This document shows, piece by piece, positions 17,085 to 26,797 of a stretch of DNA of 64,000 nucleotides (positions within the stretch are counted from its first letter, which is position 1; the number at the start of each line of letters is the position of its first letter). The translations under genes were made by a program, and so were the position numbers. Below the pieces are notes generated by a model. That model was given only the letters and a program-made list of their open reading frames with translations. It searched no databases and was not told where the DNA came from. Source of the stretch: Paenibacillus humicus NBRC 102415 (GTDB lineage Bacteria; Bacillota; Bacilli; Paenibacillales; Paenibacillaceae); assembly GCF_004000905.1 (NCBI RefSeq), contig NZ_BIMD01000001.1:124001-188000 (forward strand), given 5' to 3'.

Positions 17085-18590
17085 GTGAACCTGGAAGCTG
17101 CGGCAAGTATGCGCATTGTCAGGCTGATGCTGCTCGGAATGCTGGCGGCCATGCTGATGTCAGGCCGGACCGCATGGGCAAGCGGAGCCGGCGACAGCCA
17201 TGCAAAAGAGAATGTGCCCGCCATATCGGGGCAGGCGGATATCATTTATGCAAGTCTTGAAGCGAAGGACAGCCAGGCAGCCGCAGAAACATTCAAAGCC
17301 GTCAAGAAGTGGTGGGCTCTTCATAAAGCGGACGTCAAGGGCGAATCGCTCGACCTCGCCCTTGAGATCGATAAGCAGATCGCAGATCTATCCCTGTCCT
17401 TGTTGACCGAGGATCTGTCCGCAGCTCTCGATACTTCCGGCGCGCTGAGATTTTCCCTTCACAACTATGAAGACGGTGCATACGCCGGCAATGACGGCAA
17501 GACGAAGATGACGCTGGCCTTCTATGTCTCCAAGCTGGCCGATGCCAGGAACAAGGCCGACCGTCAGGATTGGGCGGGAGCCGCGAGCCTGGTCAAGCAG
17601 CTCCAGAGCCAGTGGCTGGCTGTAGAGGGCGATGTCGTCAGCCGCTCGCAGAAAGTATACAACGACACGGAACGGGATCTCGTCCTTGCGGATGCCTATT
17701 TGGCCAACGAAGGCCAAAGGCCGCAAGCATCCGCGGTCTTGAAGAGAATGGCCGACAGTCTTGCGCCTCTTGCAGAGGCTGGTTACAGCTGGTGGGATGC
17801 CGCCTTGATCCCTCTGCGGGAAGGTCTAGAGGCGGTACTTGTCGTCGGCGCGCTGCTCGTGGCCGCTGGCCGATCCAAATCGGCAGCGGCGAAGCGGTGG
17901 GTGGCGGGAGGATCGGCGCTGGGGATGCTTGTCTGCCTGGCGGCCGGTTTTGCCATCGCGATCCTTTTCTCGTCGGAGGCATTCGGCGGGAGCAGCTCGC
18001 TGATCAACGGATGGACCGGCATCCTATCCAGCCTGCTCCTGCTCTATGTGAGCTACTGGCTCCACCGCAACGCGGATATCGGCCGTTGGAACAAATTTCT
18101 GAACCGCCAGAGCGACAAAGCCGCCTCGAGCGGCCGCATGGTCAGCTTTGGCCTACTCGCCTTCTTCGCCATCCTGCGTGAAGGACTGGAGACGGTCATC
18201 TTCCTGATCGGACTGGCAGGCAAGATGAGTCTGGGAACGCTCGCAGCCGGCATCGGGGCAGGGTTTGGATTGCTGTTCGTCCTTGCCTTCATCATCCTGA
18301 AGGCAGGACAGAAGCTTCCGGTGCGGCCGCTCTTTCTGGCATCCAGCCTCGTCGTCTTTTACCTCTGCTTCAAATTTCTTGGATCCGGCATCCACAGCCT
18401 GCAAATGGCAGGGGCGATTCCTTCCGACGTGAAGGATTACTTGCCTCAGTGGGCTTCGATCAGCCTTTATCCTTCCTGGTACAGCACGCTTCCCCAGCTT
18501 GTCTTCGTGCTGCTCGCGCTGGCAGGCTCCGCGTCTGGATGGCTTAAGCGGCTCGGAGGCCATACAGGCCGGACGGAAACGGCGTCCTAA
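17085..18590 (+). CDS. efeU: EfeU-type ferrous/ferric iron permease (FTR1 family)
   Basis: The 501-residue protein has a signal peptide-like helix, an extracytoplasmic domain to about residue 230, then seven or so membrane helices carrying both iron-binding REGLE motifs (PLREGLEAVLVV near residue 243 and ILREGLETVIFL near 363). Such long Firmicute EfeU proteins pass iron taken over from EfeO/EfeB. The start is GTG 17085 with GGAGG 9 nt upstream. It is first in efeU-efeO-efeB, directly below a perfect Fur box. Confidence 0.95.
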   Translation: MNLEAAASMRIVRLMLLGMLAAMLMSGRTAWASGAGDSHAKENVPAISGQADIIYASLEAKDSQAAAETFKAVKKWWALHKADVKGESLDLALEIDKQIADLSLSLLTEDLSAALDTSGALRFSLHNYEDGAYAGNDGKTKMTLAFYVSKLADARNKADRQDWAGAASLVKQLQSQWLAVEGDVVSRSQKVYNDTERDLVLADAYLANEGQRPQASAVLKRMADSLAPLAEAGYSWWDAALIPLREGLEAVLVVGALLVAAGRSKSAAAKRWVAGGSALGMLVCLAAGFAIAILFSSEAFGGSSSLINGWTGILSSLLLLYVSYWLHRNADIGRWNKFLNRQSDKAASSGRMVSFGLLAFFAILREGLETVIFLIGLAGKMSLGTLAAGIGAGFGLLFVLAFIILKAGQKLPVRPLFLASSLVVFYLCFKFLGSGIHSLQMAGAIPSDVKDYLPQWASISLYPSWYSTLPQLVFVLLALAGSASGWLKRLGGHTGRTETAS

Positions 18591-18627
18591 ATAAAATGAT
18601 TGATTATCGATAGGAGATCTGAACTCG

Positions 18628-19806
18628 ATGAAGAAACGCGCTCAAGCTCTTACGGCATTGTCTCTTGGCGGCATTCTGCTGCTCTCCGCCTGCTCTTCGG
18701 CATCTACAGGTACTGGCGAATCAGCGGCCGATTCCGGAGCCGCCCCTTCATCGGCAGCTGCAGGCGGCAATCAGGCCGTACTGGACGGCACAACCAAAAT
18801 GAAGGAGCAGACAAGCAAGCTTCAGGATGCTCTGGCCAAGAAGGACTTGGCCGAAGTCAAGCAGCAGGGCAAAGCCATCAACGATATCTGGCTGTCCTAT
18901 GAAAATACGGTCAGAACGGCTTTCCCGCTTGAGTACACGGAAGTAGAAAAGCATGAAATTCCGATCTTCTCGGCGTCGGCTTACGACAAAGTGGATTTCG
19001 ATGCTCTTGCGGCGACCGCTCAAAAGCTGATGCAGGCTCTTGAGGCGCTCCAGCAGGCCAAGCCGTCAAGCAGCAGCTCCTCCGAGCTGCTGGACAAGGC
19101 TGTCGCCAATTACGAGGCCTTTGTCAAGGAGCAGGCAAAAGCGCTTGCGGATTCCACCAAGGTGTTCGCGGGCCTCGTCAAATCCGGCGATATGGAAGCG
19201 GCCAAGGCGGAATACACCAAAGCGCGCGTTTATTTTGAAACGATCGAGCCCGTAGCGGAAAGCTTCGGCGATCTGGATCCCCGAATCGACGCCCGCCTGG
19301 CAGACGTGGAGAATGAAAGCGAATGGACGGGCTATCACCGGATCGAGAAAGCTCTGTGGGCGGACAAATCGCTGGCCGGCATGGATGTCTATGCCGATCA
19401 GCTGGTGAAGGACACCGAGGAGCTGGCTGCGAAGGTGCAGGATATCAAGCTTGATGCCAAGACGATGGTTGCCGGAGCGATCGAGCTGATCAACGAGGCG
19501 GCGACCTCCAAGATTACCGGCGAAGAAGAGATTTATTCCAAAAGCGATCTTGTCGACCTCGCAGCGAATGTCGAAGGCTCCAAGACGGTCTATCTGGCGA
19601 TCATCCCTGCCCTCAACGAGCACAATACGGAGCTTGCGGACAAACTCGACAAGCAGTTCCAGGACATGGAAGCGATGCTGCTCACGTACCGCAAGAGCGG
19701 CGATTATGTCGCCTACGACAAGCTGACGACCGACCAGATCCGTGAAATCAGCGACAAGCTGAGCCAGCTGTCGGAGCTGATGACCCAGACCGCGGCTATT
19801 CTGTAA
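18628..19806 (+). CDS. efeO: EfeO/EfeM iron-uptake lipoprotein (imelysin-like M75 domain)
   Basis: The 392-residue precursor has a lipoprotein signal ending in LLLSAC (Cys22), a Ser/Gly-rich linker, then the imelysin-like domain with the conserved GYHRIEKALW around residue 237. It lies 37 bp after efeU. In the family it binds iron outside the membrane and hands it to EfeU; it lacks the cupredoxin domain of the E. coli EfeO, matching the Bacillus YwbM/EfeM form. Confidence 0.94.
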   Translation: MKKRAQALTALSLGGILLLSACSSASTGTGESAADSGAAPSSAAAGGNQAVLDGTTKMKEQTSKLQDALAKKDLAEVKQQGKAINDIWLSYENTVRTAFPLEYTEVEKHEIPIFSASAYDKVDFDALAATAQKLMQALEALQQAKPSSSSSSELLDKAVANYEAFVKEQAKALADSTKVFAGLVKSGDMEAAKAEYTKARVYFETIEPVAESFGDLDPRIDARLADVENESEWTGYHRIEKALWADKSLAGMDVYADQLVKDTEELAAKVQDIKLDAKTMVAGAIELINEAATSKITGEEEIYSKSDLVDLAANVEGSKTVYLAIIPALNEHNTELADKLDKQFQDMEAMLLTYRKSGDYVAYDKLTTDQIREISDKLSQLSELMTQTAAIL

Positions 19807-19837
19807 TCCCAACCGCAGCGAAAAGGAAGTGAGCACA

Positions 19838-21058
19838 ATGGACAAGAACCCGTCGAAAGTATCGCGGAGAGACTTTCTGAAGCTGTCTGCGGTCGCCGGC
19901 GCGGCGCTTGCTCTCGGTGGAGGAGGGGCGGGAGCCGTGCTGTCCGCTCTCGGCCAGAAGAAGGCTTCGGCGGAAGCGTCTCAGGAGACGGCTTTTTACG
20001 GGCCGAACCAGGCCGGCATCGCAACGCCCCAGCAGACCTATATGTATCTGGCCAGCTTCCGCATCCTGGATATCGGCCGAGCCGGGCTGATCGCCATGCT
20101 CAAGGAATGGACGCGCTTCAGCGACCTCAGCGCTTCGGGCGGATACAGGCAGAGCAGCGGCAACGGGCTGCTGCCGCCGGCCGATACCGGTGAAACGATG
20201 GATCTCGGAGCTGCCGGCTTGACGATCACCTATGGGTTCGGCACGTCCTTCTTCCTCGACAGAGGCTCGGACCGTTTCGGCATCGCTTCGCGAAAGCCGC
20301 TCTATCTGGAGGAGATTCCCCGGATGCCCAAGGACCATATCGAGGAAGGCTTCAAGGGCGGGGACATCGTCGTCCAGATCTGCGCGAATGACCAGCAGGT
20401 CGCATTCCACGCGCTTCGCAACCTGATTCGGCTCGCGACAGGCTCCGCCGTGGTCAACTGGACCGAAGAGGGCTTCATCAGCGCACCGGAGGGCAAGACG
20501 CCGCGGAACCTGTTCGGCTTCAAGGACGGCACCGCCAACAGCCTGCATCAGACTCCGCAAGGTTATGACGAGGTTCTGTGGGCGGGAACGGAGGAGCCGG
20601 ATTGGATGAAGGGCGGATCGTACCTTGCCTACAGAAAAATCCGCATGCTGCTGGAAGTATGGGACCGTTCATCCCTTCAAGCCCAGGAGGATACGTTCGG
20701 CCGTTCCAAGGACAGCGGCGCCGCGTACGGGTCGAAAGGCGAATTCGACCCGGTCGTAAAAGCCGAGCTGCCTGCCGATTCCCATGTCCGGCTCGCGAAG
20801 GACTCCGGACAGAGCATTCATCGGCGCGCCTATTCTTATACGGGAGCAATCGATTCCAGAACCGGCCAGCTTGATGCGGGACTGCTGTTTCTCAGCTATC
20901 AGCGCAATCCGTCGAAGCAGTTCATCCCCATGCTGCGGATGATGCAGAGCAGGGACAAGCTCAACGAGTATACCCAGCATATCGCAAGCGCGATGTATGC
21001 CTGTCCCGGAGGAATCCGGGAAGGGCAGTACATCGGACAGGCTCTGCTGGAAGGGTAG
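19838..21058 (+). CDS. efeB: EfeB, Tat-exported DyP-type heme peroxidase
   Basis: The 406-residue precursor carries a twin-arginine signal (SRRDFLKLSAVAGAALALGG, from residue 9). The mature part shows the DyP motif GFKDGTAN (near residue 227), GGSYLAYRKIRM and the proximal heme histidine in SIHRRAYSY (near residue 328). EfeB oxidises ferrous iron or otherwise feeds EfeO/EfeU at the outer face of the membrane. ATG 19838 has AAGGA about 10 nt upstream; GTG 19829 lies too close to it. Last gene of the operon, followed by a terminator. Confidence 0.94.
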   Translation: MDKNPSKVSRRDFLKLSAVAGAALALGGGGAGAVLSALGQKKASAEASQETAFYGPNQAGIATPQQTYMYLASFRILDIGRAGLIAMLKEWTRFSDLSASGGYRQSSGNGLLPPADTGETMDLGAAGLTITYGFGTSFFLDRGSDRFGIASRKPLYLEEIPRMPKDHIEEGFKGGDIVVQICANDQQVAFHALRNLIRLATGSAVVNWTEEGFISAPEGKTPRNLFGFKDGTANSLHQTPQGYDEVLWAGTEEPDWMKGGSYLAYRKIRMLLEVWDRSSLQAQEDTFGRSKDSGAAYGSKGEFDPVVKAELPADSHVRLAKDSGQSIHRRAYSYTGAIDSRTGQLDAGLLFLSYQRNPSKQFIPMLRMMQSRDKLNEYTQHIASAMYACPGGIREGQYIGQALLEG

Positions 21059-21061
21059 GGG

Positions 21062-21099
21062 AAGGAGATTCCGCCATGATGGGGGAATCTCCTTTTTTT
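21062..21099 (+). terminator. Intrinsic terminator of efeUOB
   Basis: GGAGATTCC (21064-21072) pairs with GGAATCTCC (21084-21092); seven T residues follow. Confidence 0.92.
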
Positions 21100-21190
21100 G
21101 CATGCCGCCATTCGTTCCGGGAAGACTAAGCTTCCCATTCCTTCTCTCCGGGTAAGGAAAGGAAGACAAGGATAGAGGAGGAATCGGAAG

Positions 21191-22087
21191 ATGCATATCG
21201 GCTTGATCGGGCTTGGCAAGATGGGCATGAATTTGGGTAGGAATCTGATGGACCACGGGTATCGGATAACGGCATTCGACGTGAATCCGAAGGCCGTGGA
21301 GGAGCTGTGGAAAGAAGGAGCGCAGGGAGCCTCCACCTTGAAGGAGCTGGCAGACTCGCTGCCGCAGCCGAGAATCGCGCTCATCCTCGTTCCGCACCAA
21401 GTCGTCGACGGCGTGCTGGAAGAGCTCGGGAGCCTGTTCGCACGGGGAGACATCGTCATCGAAGCGGGGAATTCGCATTACAAGGAGACCATCCGCAGAT
21501 ACGAGCGGATGAAGGAAGCCGGAATCTCCTTTGTGGATGCGGGGACGTCCGGCGGCATGGAGGGCGCCAGGAACGGCGCCTGCTACATGGTAGGCGGCGA
21601 TGCGGATGCATGGGAGATCGTGGAGCCGATCTTCAGGGACACGTCGGTTCCGAATGGCTACTTATATGCCGGCAAGCCGGGCAGCGGGCATTTTCTCAAG
21701 ATGGTCCACAACGGGATCGAATACGGCATGATGGCCGCAATCGGCGAGGGCTTCGAGGTGCTCGAGAAAAGCGGCTTCGACTTCGATTACGAGAAAGTGG
21801 CGCGGGTGTGGAACAACGGCTCGGTCATCCGTTCGTGGCTGATGGAGCTGTCCGAACGGGCTTTCGCCAAGGATGCGGACCTCGATGAGCTGCGAGGCGT
21901 CATGAATTCCTCCGGAGAAGGGAAGTGGACGGTCGAGACGGCTCTCGATCTCCAGGCGGCGATTCCGGTCATCGCCATGTCGCTCATGATGCGGTATCGC
22001 TCGCTTGAATCCGATACGTTCACCGGGAAGGTGGTAGCGGCGCTGCGCAACGAATTCGGCGGCCATGCCGTCGTCAGATCGGAATGA
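21191..22087 (+). CDS. 6-phosphogluconate dehydrogenase, short decarboxylating type
   Basis: The 298-residue enzyme has the N-terminal NAD(P) site MHIGLIGLGKMGMNLGRNLM, the substrate motif VDAGTSGGMEGARNGACYMVGG (split here as SGGMEGARNGACYM) and catalytic-type Lys and Asn in KMVHNGIEYGMM. It is the short (about 300-residue) form like YqeC/GntZ of Bacillus, with the family's usual preference for NAD rather than NADP. Reaction: 6-phosphogluconate to ribulose 5-phosphate plus CO2. It precedes an MBL-fold gene by 49 bp. Confidence 0.9.
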   Translation: MHIGLIGLGKMGMNLGRNLMDHGYRITAFDVNPKAVEELWKEGAQGASTLKELADSLPQPRIALILVPHQVVDGVLEELGSLFARGDIVIEAGNSHYKETIRRYERMKEAGISFVDAGTSGGMEGARNGACYMVGGDADAWEIVEPIFRDTSVPNGYLYAGKPGSGHFLKMVHNGIEYGMMAAIGEGFEVLEKSGFDFDYEKVARVWNNGSVIRSWLMELSERAFAKDADLDELRGVMNSSGEGKWTVETALDLQAAIPVIAMSLMMRYRSLESDTFTGKVVAALRNEFGGHAVVRSE

Positions 22088-22136
22088 ATGCGGCAGGCGG
22101 CTGAGGGCATACTGGGGTAAAAGGAGCTGGACATAG

Positions 22137-22946
22137 ATGACCGCGCTGCCGGAAGACCTGGATCTGAAAAGAACGATGATTGCGAATGTCGTCATGATCG
22201 GCAAGCCGGGTTCTGGGCATTGGGTGCTCGTCGATTGCGGAATCGCGGGATTTTCCCGGTCCATTCAGGATGCGGCGGAGGAGAGGTTCGGCTCGGCTCC
22301 ACCGAAGGCAATTGTGCTGACGCACGGTCATTTCGACCATGTAGGCTCGCTGGAAAAGCTTTTGGAGGAATGGGATGTTCCCGTCTACGCCCATGAGCTG
22401 GAGCTCCCTTATGTAGGAGGCACGAAGGATTATCCCGAGCCGGATCCAGCGGCGGGAGGCGGGCTGATGACGGCGGTATCGCCGCTATATCCTCGTCATG
22501 GACTCGGACTTGGCGGACGCGTCCAGCCGCTTCCTTCCGACGGACATGTCCCGCATCTGCCGGATTGGCGGTGGATTCATACTCCGGGCCATACACCCGG
22601 CCACATTTCCTTGTTCCGGGACCGGGACCGGACCGTCATCGCCGGAGATGCCTTCATCACCGTCAAGCAGGAGTCGGCCTGGGCGGTTCTGACACAGGAA
22701 CAGGAGGTGCATGGACCTCCTGTTTATTTCACGCCGGACTGGCATGCCTCCAAAATCTCGGTGCGCCGCCTGCGCGAGCTGGACCCGGCCCTCGCGCTCA
22801 CCGGTCATGGAGCCCCAATGCAAGGGGAAGCGCTCAGGAAAGGCTTGTCGAGGCTTGCGGACAAATTCGATGAGCTCGCGGTGCCAAGCCATGGACGATA
22901 TGCAGGGGACAGCCATGCACCCGAAGACGAGCCTCCGTTCGTATGA
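22137..22946 (+). CDS. MBL-fold metallo-hydrolase
   Basis: The 269-residue protein has the metal-binding HGHFDHVGSL, the later ligands in HTPGHTPGHISLF and Asp in VIAGDAF, and a final His in LTGHGAP. This is the general metallo-beta-lactamase fold with two metal ions; the substrate is open (thioester, lactone or phosphodiester types share the motifs). AAAAGGAG stands 9 nt before ATG 22137. It may be cotranscribed with the dehydrogenase upstream. Confidence 0.88.
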   Translation: MTALPEDLDLKRTMIANVVMIGKPGSGHWVLVDCGIAGFSRSIQDAAEERFGSAPPKAIVLTHGHFDHVGSLEKLLEEWDVPVYAHELELPYVGGTKDYPEPDPAAGGGLMTAVSPLYPRHGLGLGGRVQPLPSDGHVPHLPDWRWIHTPGHTPGHISLFRDRDRTVIAGDAFITVKQESAWAVLTQEQEVHGPPVYFTPDWHASKISVRRLRELDPALALTGHGAPMQGEALRKGLSRLADKFDELAVPSHGRYAGDSHAPEDEPPFV

Positions 22947-22970
22947 ATCCGGGACGATGATCAGAAGAGC

Positions 22971-22999
22971 AAAAAACACCCCTTGGAGGGTGTTTTTTT
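22971..22999. terminator. Bidirectional terminator between MBL and gerC genes
   Basis: AACACCC/GGGTGTT stem (22975-22981 with 22988-22994) is flanked by A6 on the left and T7 on the right, so it can stop both the plus-strand hydrolase transcript and the minus-strand germination operon. Confidence 0.88.
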
Positions 23000-23000
23000 G

Positions 23001-24152
23001 CTACAGCGAGCGGCCTTTGGATTTCTGCGTGCTGTCCAGGTGGACATGGACGCGAATCGAGCGGATCGACTTCTCGTTCAGGAAGTAATCCGACTTGCCG
23101 AGAAGCTTCATATATTGGCCGGGATGTCTCCGGTACAGCTCAAGCTGGAAATGGTACGGATCGGTCTTCATGGCGACCGATTTCATATGCGTCGCCATGA
23201 TTTCCTCCTTGATGACTTCCTCAGCCTGTTCTTCCATCGCTCGAATAGACAGGTTCGCATTCATATCGACGACATAACCGCTGCATTCTACCGCGACATC
23301 GTAAAGAGGCTCTCCGCCGACCTCGGATATTTTCATAACGAATTTAGGGTGGGAGAGCATGAGGACGCCGGTCGCCTTGCCTCGGTAGGGAATTTTCACC
23401 GGCGTCAAGTCCAGCTTGGGATTCCGCCAGCGGATGCCCTTGAGGTCATCCATGCGCATTCGGGCCGTCATGGCATAGTCTTTGAAGAAATAAGCCCCAT
23501 TGATCATGAACATCGATTTGGGGCGCCGATCCTCCAACCACAGCTTGTGGTCGATGGAAATTTCCGGAATCATTCCGATGTTGCCCGGCTCGTTCATATA
23601 GCTCCAGACTTCCCTGCTTGTCATCGGCAGGATGAACGATTTCTGCGTGTTCATCTGGACGGCGGTGAACATCATCGTATCGAGCGGCGACAGATTGAAC
23701 ATCGACTTCTGCACGAGAATGTCCTCGATCTTCTCGCGGGTTCCGTAGACCAGGAAATTGTACCTCGCTTCCCGGTGCCGGTTCAGCACCTCGAAGAAAT
23801 CCTTCACTCCCCGTTTCATGATGTTCTCGGACAGGATGACGGTGCGCACATGCCCCCAGAATACGGGCGCTTGGGCAGTGGCGTTCGTTTCAAACAGAGC
23901 CCCCGGAATCGTCTCGCCGTCTCCTTTGCCGATCCAGATCGGGACCGGCTTGCCCAGCTCGACGTTTTCGGTGCGGGCGACGTTGGAGAAGTTCAGCACT
24001 TGGATGTAGCCCACGTACTTGCCGTTTTTGTAATCCATCGCGATGGCGGTCGCATAAGCCAGGCTCTGGATATCTCTGGAATTGCCGCAGCCTGTCAGGC
24101 AGAGCGCGGCGGAGATCAGCATGGCGGCAAGCCTCATGATCGTTAGCCTCAT
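23001..24152 (-). CDS. Germinant receptor C subunit, GerAC/Ger(x)C family lipoprotein
   Basis: The 383-residue precursor has a lipoprotein signal ending in LCLTGCGNSRDIQSLAYA. After the Cys come the family features: the RDI...YATAIAMDY opening, and the C-terminal half with YDVAVECSGYVVDMNANL. C subunits are anchored on the outer leaflet of the inner spore membrane. ATG 24152 follows AGAGGAG at 6 nt and overlaps the gerA stop. Last gene of gerB-gerA-gerC. Confidence 0.92.
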   Translation of the reverse strand: MRLTIMRLAAMLISAALCLTGCGNSRDIQSLAYATAIAMDYKNGKYVGYIQVLNFSNVARTENVELGKPVPIWIGKGDGETIPGALFETNATAQAPVFWGHVRTVILSENIMKRGVKDFFEVLNRHREARYNFLVYGTREKIEDILVQKSMFNLSPLDTMMFTAVQMNTQKSFILPMTSREVWSYMNEPGNIGMIPEISIDHKLWLEDRRPKSMFMINGAYFFKDYAMTARMRMDDLKGIRWRNPKLDLTPVKIPYRGKATGVLMLSHPKFVMKISEVGGEPLYDVAVECSGYVVDMNANLSIRAMEEQAEEVIKEEIMATHMKSVAMKTDPYHFQLELYRRHPGQYMKLLGKSDYFLNEKSIRSIRVHVHLDSTQKSKGRSL

Positions 24153-25675
24153 GATTGCTCCTCTTCTTTCTGATGGTCGCCGTCCATGCCCTTTTCGGAC
24201 ATGCTCGCCGGCCTGCGGCGGATGAAGTACCATGGAGCGCGCAGGAACGAGTTCAGCACATCGCGGGGAATGAGCGGAGACAGAGGAGCCAGGTAATTCG
24301 CTCCGAAGGACTGCAGCTTCGACATATAGGCGACGAATAGCACGATTCCGAGAATCAGGCCGTAGAGGCCGAAGACGGATGCCAGCAGGAAGAAAAACAG
24401 GCGAATGATGCTGATGACTGTGCTTAGCGACTGGTTGACCAGCGTCACTCCCGATACGGCTGTAATGGCTCCGATGACGACGACGGAGGGCGAGACGAGC
24501 CCGGCCCTGATGGCGGCGTCCCCGATGATCAGGCCTCCGATCGACGTCAGCGTCTGCCCGATCGGGTTCGGCAGCCGCACTCCCGCTTCCTTGAATATCT
24601 CCAGCAGCATGAGCAGCAGGAACATCTCCATCTGCGAAGACAGAGGCAGTCCAAGCCTCGACACGGATATCGTCGCCATCAGCCGGAACGGGATCTGATC
24701 CTGGTGGAAGGCCATCAAAGCGACCCAGATGCCGGGCAGGAAGATGGATATGAACAGGCTCAGCAGCCTGACCAGCCTGGCGAACGAGACGTAGGAGTAG
24801 TTGAAGTGGACATCCTCCGGCGATTTCATGATGAGGCTGATTCCGGAAGGCGCAATCAGCACCATGGGGTTGCCGTCCACAAAAATGATGAATCTTCCTG
24901 CAAGCAAGCAGGAGACGACGTAATCGGGCCTGCCGGTGAAGTCCATGAGCGGGAGGATTTTAAGACGGTTCTGCGTCAGCAGGTCCTCCAGCTGATTGAT
25001 GCTGTACAAGCCGTCGATATCAATATTGCCGAGCCTGCTGCGCACGACCTCGAGAGTTTTGGGCTTCAGGATATCCCGAAAATACATCAGGACGACCTTG
25101 GTCCGCGTTCTCCTGCCGATCGTATACCGCTCGGTGACGAGCGAGCTGCTGCGGACTCTCTTCCGGATAAGGGCGACGTTGACGTCGATATCCTCGATGA
25201 AGCAGTCCTTCGGCCCTTTGATGGATATCTCGGTGCTGGATTCATAGGGAGTGCGGTTCGGCTTGTCGGACAAGTCCATATAGGCGAGGCTTCCTTCCTG
25301 GACGAACAGGAGCAGAAGCATGCCGTCATAGACGATGTCTTCCACCTCCTGCGGTCCAGGATTGCGGTCGAAGCCCTGCAGCGTCAAAGCTTCGGACAGC
25401 TGCAGCAACGGCCGCGAGAAGGAGCCGAGCTTGCGGTAGCAGGCCCCCAGTTCGGGAAGAACGAATTTATTGATCGAGATCGTATCGCATAGCCCGGTAT
25501 TGTAGAGGAGCACAACTTCCTTTTCGCTGTTCTCGCCAAAGTAGGCGCTGCGGACCATGACGTCCTCGGAGCCGTTGAACTGCTTTTCCAAGGCGGCTTT
25601 CGTCCATGCACGAGGGGCTTCAGCCTGTCGGCTGGGGGGCTGCCGGGGGTCCGTTGTCTGGCTTGGACGATTCAT
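24149..25675 (-). CDS. Germinant receptor A subunit, GerAA family
   Basis: The 508-residue protein has a large N-terminal cytoplasmic region, then about five membrane helices from residue 300 (LSLFISIFLPGIWVALMAFH). Family signatures include RTKVVLMYFRDI, IFVDGNPMVLIAP and RLPNPIGQTLTSIGGLIIGDAA. I placed the start at ATG 25675 because GGAGGA lies 7 nt upstream while ATG 25681 abuts it. It overlaps the end of gerB by 56 bp and the start of gerC by 4 bp. It should form an oligomeric germinant-gated channel in the spore inner membrane. Confidence 0.93.
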   Translation of the reverse strand: MNRPSQTTDPRQPPSRQAEAPRAWTKAALEKQFNGSEDVMVRSAYFGENSEKEVVLLYNTGLCDTISINKFVLPELGACYRKLGSFSRPLLQLSEALTLQGFDRNPGPQEVEDIVYDGMLLLLFVQEGSLAYMDLSDKPNRTPYESSTEISIKGPKDCFIEDIDVNVALIRKRVRSSSLVTERYTIGRRTRTKVVLMYFRDILKPKTLEVVRSRLGNIDIDGLYSINQLEDLLTQNRLKILPLMDFTGRPDYVVSCLLAGRFIIFVDGNPMVLIAPSGISLIMKSPEDVHFNYSYVSFARLVRLLSLFISIFLPGIWVALMAFHQDQIPFRLMATISVSRLGLPLSSQMEMFLLLMLLEIFKEAGVRLPNPIGQTLTSIGGLIIGDAAIRAGLVSPSVVVIGAITAVSGVTLVNQSLSTVISIIRLFFFLLASVFGLYGLILGIVLFVAYMSKLQSFGANYLAPLSPLIPRDVLNSFLRAPWYFIRRRPASMSEKGMDGDHQKEEEQS

Positions 25676-26765
25676 TGGCATTCCTCCTGTCCGGTTTGGC
25701 AAATGCGGCGCAAAGCGACCATATCAAGGATAAAGGAAGCAAAACGGCGAGCGAGATCGGCATGAAGTAATCGAACATCAACAAGTACAGCGTCCAATTG
25801 TTGGCGGGCAGTATCGTGTAGACGAGGTAGCTGGCCATCACCGCCAGGATGAAGACCGCTTTCTTTCTCGAGCTGCGCAGAGGGAGGACATCCGCGAGAA
25901 TGAAGACAGGCAGACTGACTCGTATCGACGCTCCTGAGAGCCACTGGAAGATCGAGAAGAAATCCAGATGCTCGACATACTGTCCGATGCGAAGCAGCCG
26001 CCACTGCTCGTAGGGCGAGGTCATCTGCATCGCCGCTTCGAGCGGTCCAAACTCGGTGATCGCCCCGATGACGGGACCGTTCATCATGATGACGATGAAG
26101 CTGCTGTACAGAAGCAGATGCCAGGGCTTTGCTTTGCCCCGGATGTGATGCTGCAGCAGCATGAGCGCCAGCAGCTCCATATAAGCCGATCCGGCGTATA
26201 CCAAGCCGTTGATGACCGGCCTCCAGCCATGCTCCAGGACCGGCATGAGCAGCGTATAGTCCTTGACCGATGAATTCGAGATGCCGACGAAAAAGCCGAG
26301 GATGATGACGACCGGAAGCAGGACGCCGGAGGCGATCGCGATAATGCGGATTCCCCAGGAAGCGAGCAGCAGGCAGATCAGCACGAGCAGGATCGCAAGC
26401 TGGAAGGCGCTGCTTGCCGGGAGATAGTTGCTGACGCTCCAGTTCGCGGTCTGAATGACGGTGCCGAGTCCAATGAGATAGAGATGGATGCAGACGGGAA
26501 GAAGCAGAATCCACGACAACGCCGGGTGCGTATGCCGCGCAAGCCACGACTGCCAGTTCTGCATGGATGATTTCTTCATCATGTAATAAAGCAGGAGGCT
26601 CCATGGAATGAAGAAAGCGCCTGCGGAGATGACGGTAATCCAGGCATCCCGTCCCGAAGCGTCGAGCAGCATCGGATTGACGATGACATGGCAGGCGAGG
26701 CCGTTGGAGAGCATGAGAATCATCAGGGCTTGAAACATGTTCATTTTGTAGGACGAGGTTGACAT
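25620..26765 (-). CDS. Germinant receptor B subunit, GerAB family (APC-type transporter fold)
   Basis: The 381-residue protein has ten hydrophobic helices with no large soluble domain (MSTSSYKMNMFQALMILMLS at the start), matching GerAB-type germinant-binding subunits of about 365 residues. Start set at ATG 26765, where the family N-terminus begins; the frame stays open upstream but that sequence is not family-like. It is the first gene of the operon, preceded by a sigma-G-like promoter. The order B-A-C differs from the textbook A-B-C order. The ligand, probably an amino acid, is not predictable. Confidence 0.92.
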   Translation of the reverse strand: MSTSSYKMNMFQALMILMLSNGLACHVIVNPMLLDASGRDAWITVISAGAFFIPWSLLLYYMMKKSSMQNWQSWLARHTHPALSWILLLPVCIHLYLIGLGTVIQTANWSVSNYLPASSAFQLAILLVLICLLLASWGIRIIAIASGVLLPVVIILGFFVGISNSSVKDYTLLMPVLEHGWRPVINGLVYAGSAYMELLALMLLQHHIRGKAKPWHLLLYSSFIVIMMNGPVIGAITEFGPLEAAMQMTSPYEQWRLLRIGQYVEHLDFFSIFQWLSGASIRVSLPVFILADVLPLRSSRKKAVFILAVMASYLVYTILPANNWTLYLLMFDYFMPISLAVLLPLSLIWSLCAAFAKPDRRNANESSKPDNGPPAAPQPTG

Positions 26766-26797
26766 AGGCTCACATCCGGTCAAGAATTGATAAACGA

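Noticed and set aside
22983-24146. A 387-codon frame opposite gerC
   Set aside because: Antisense shadow of a well-matched Ger(x)C gene, and it begins within the bidirectional terminator.
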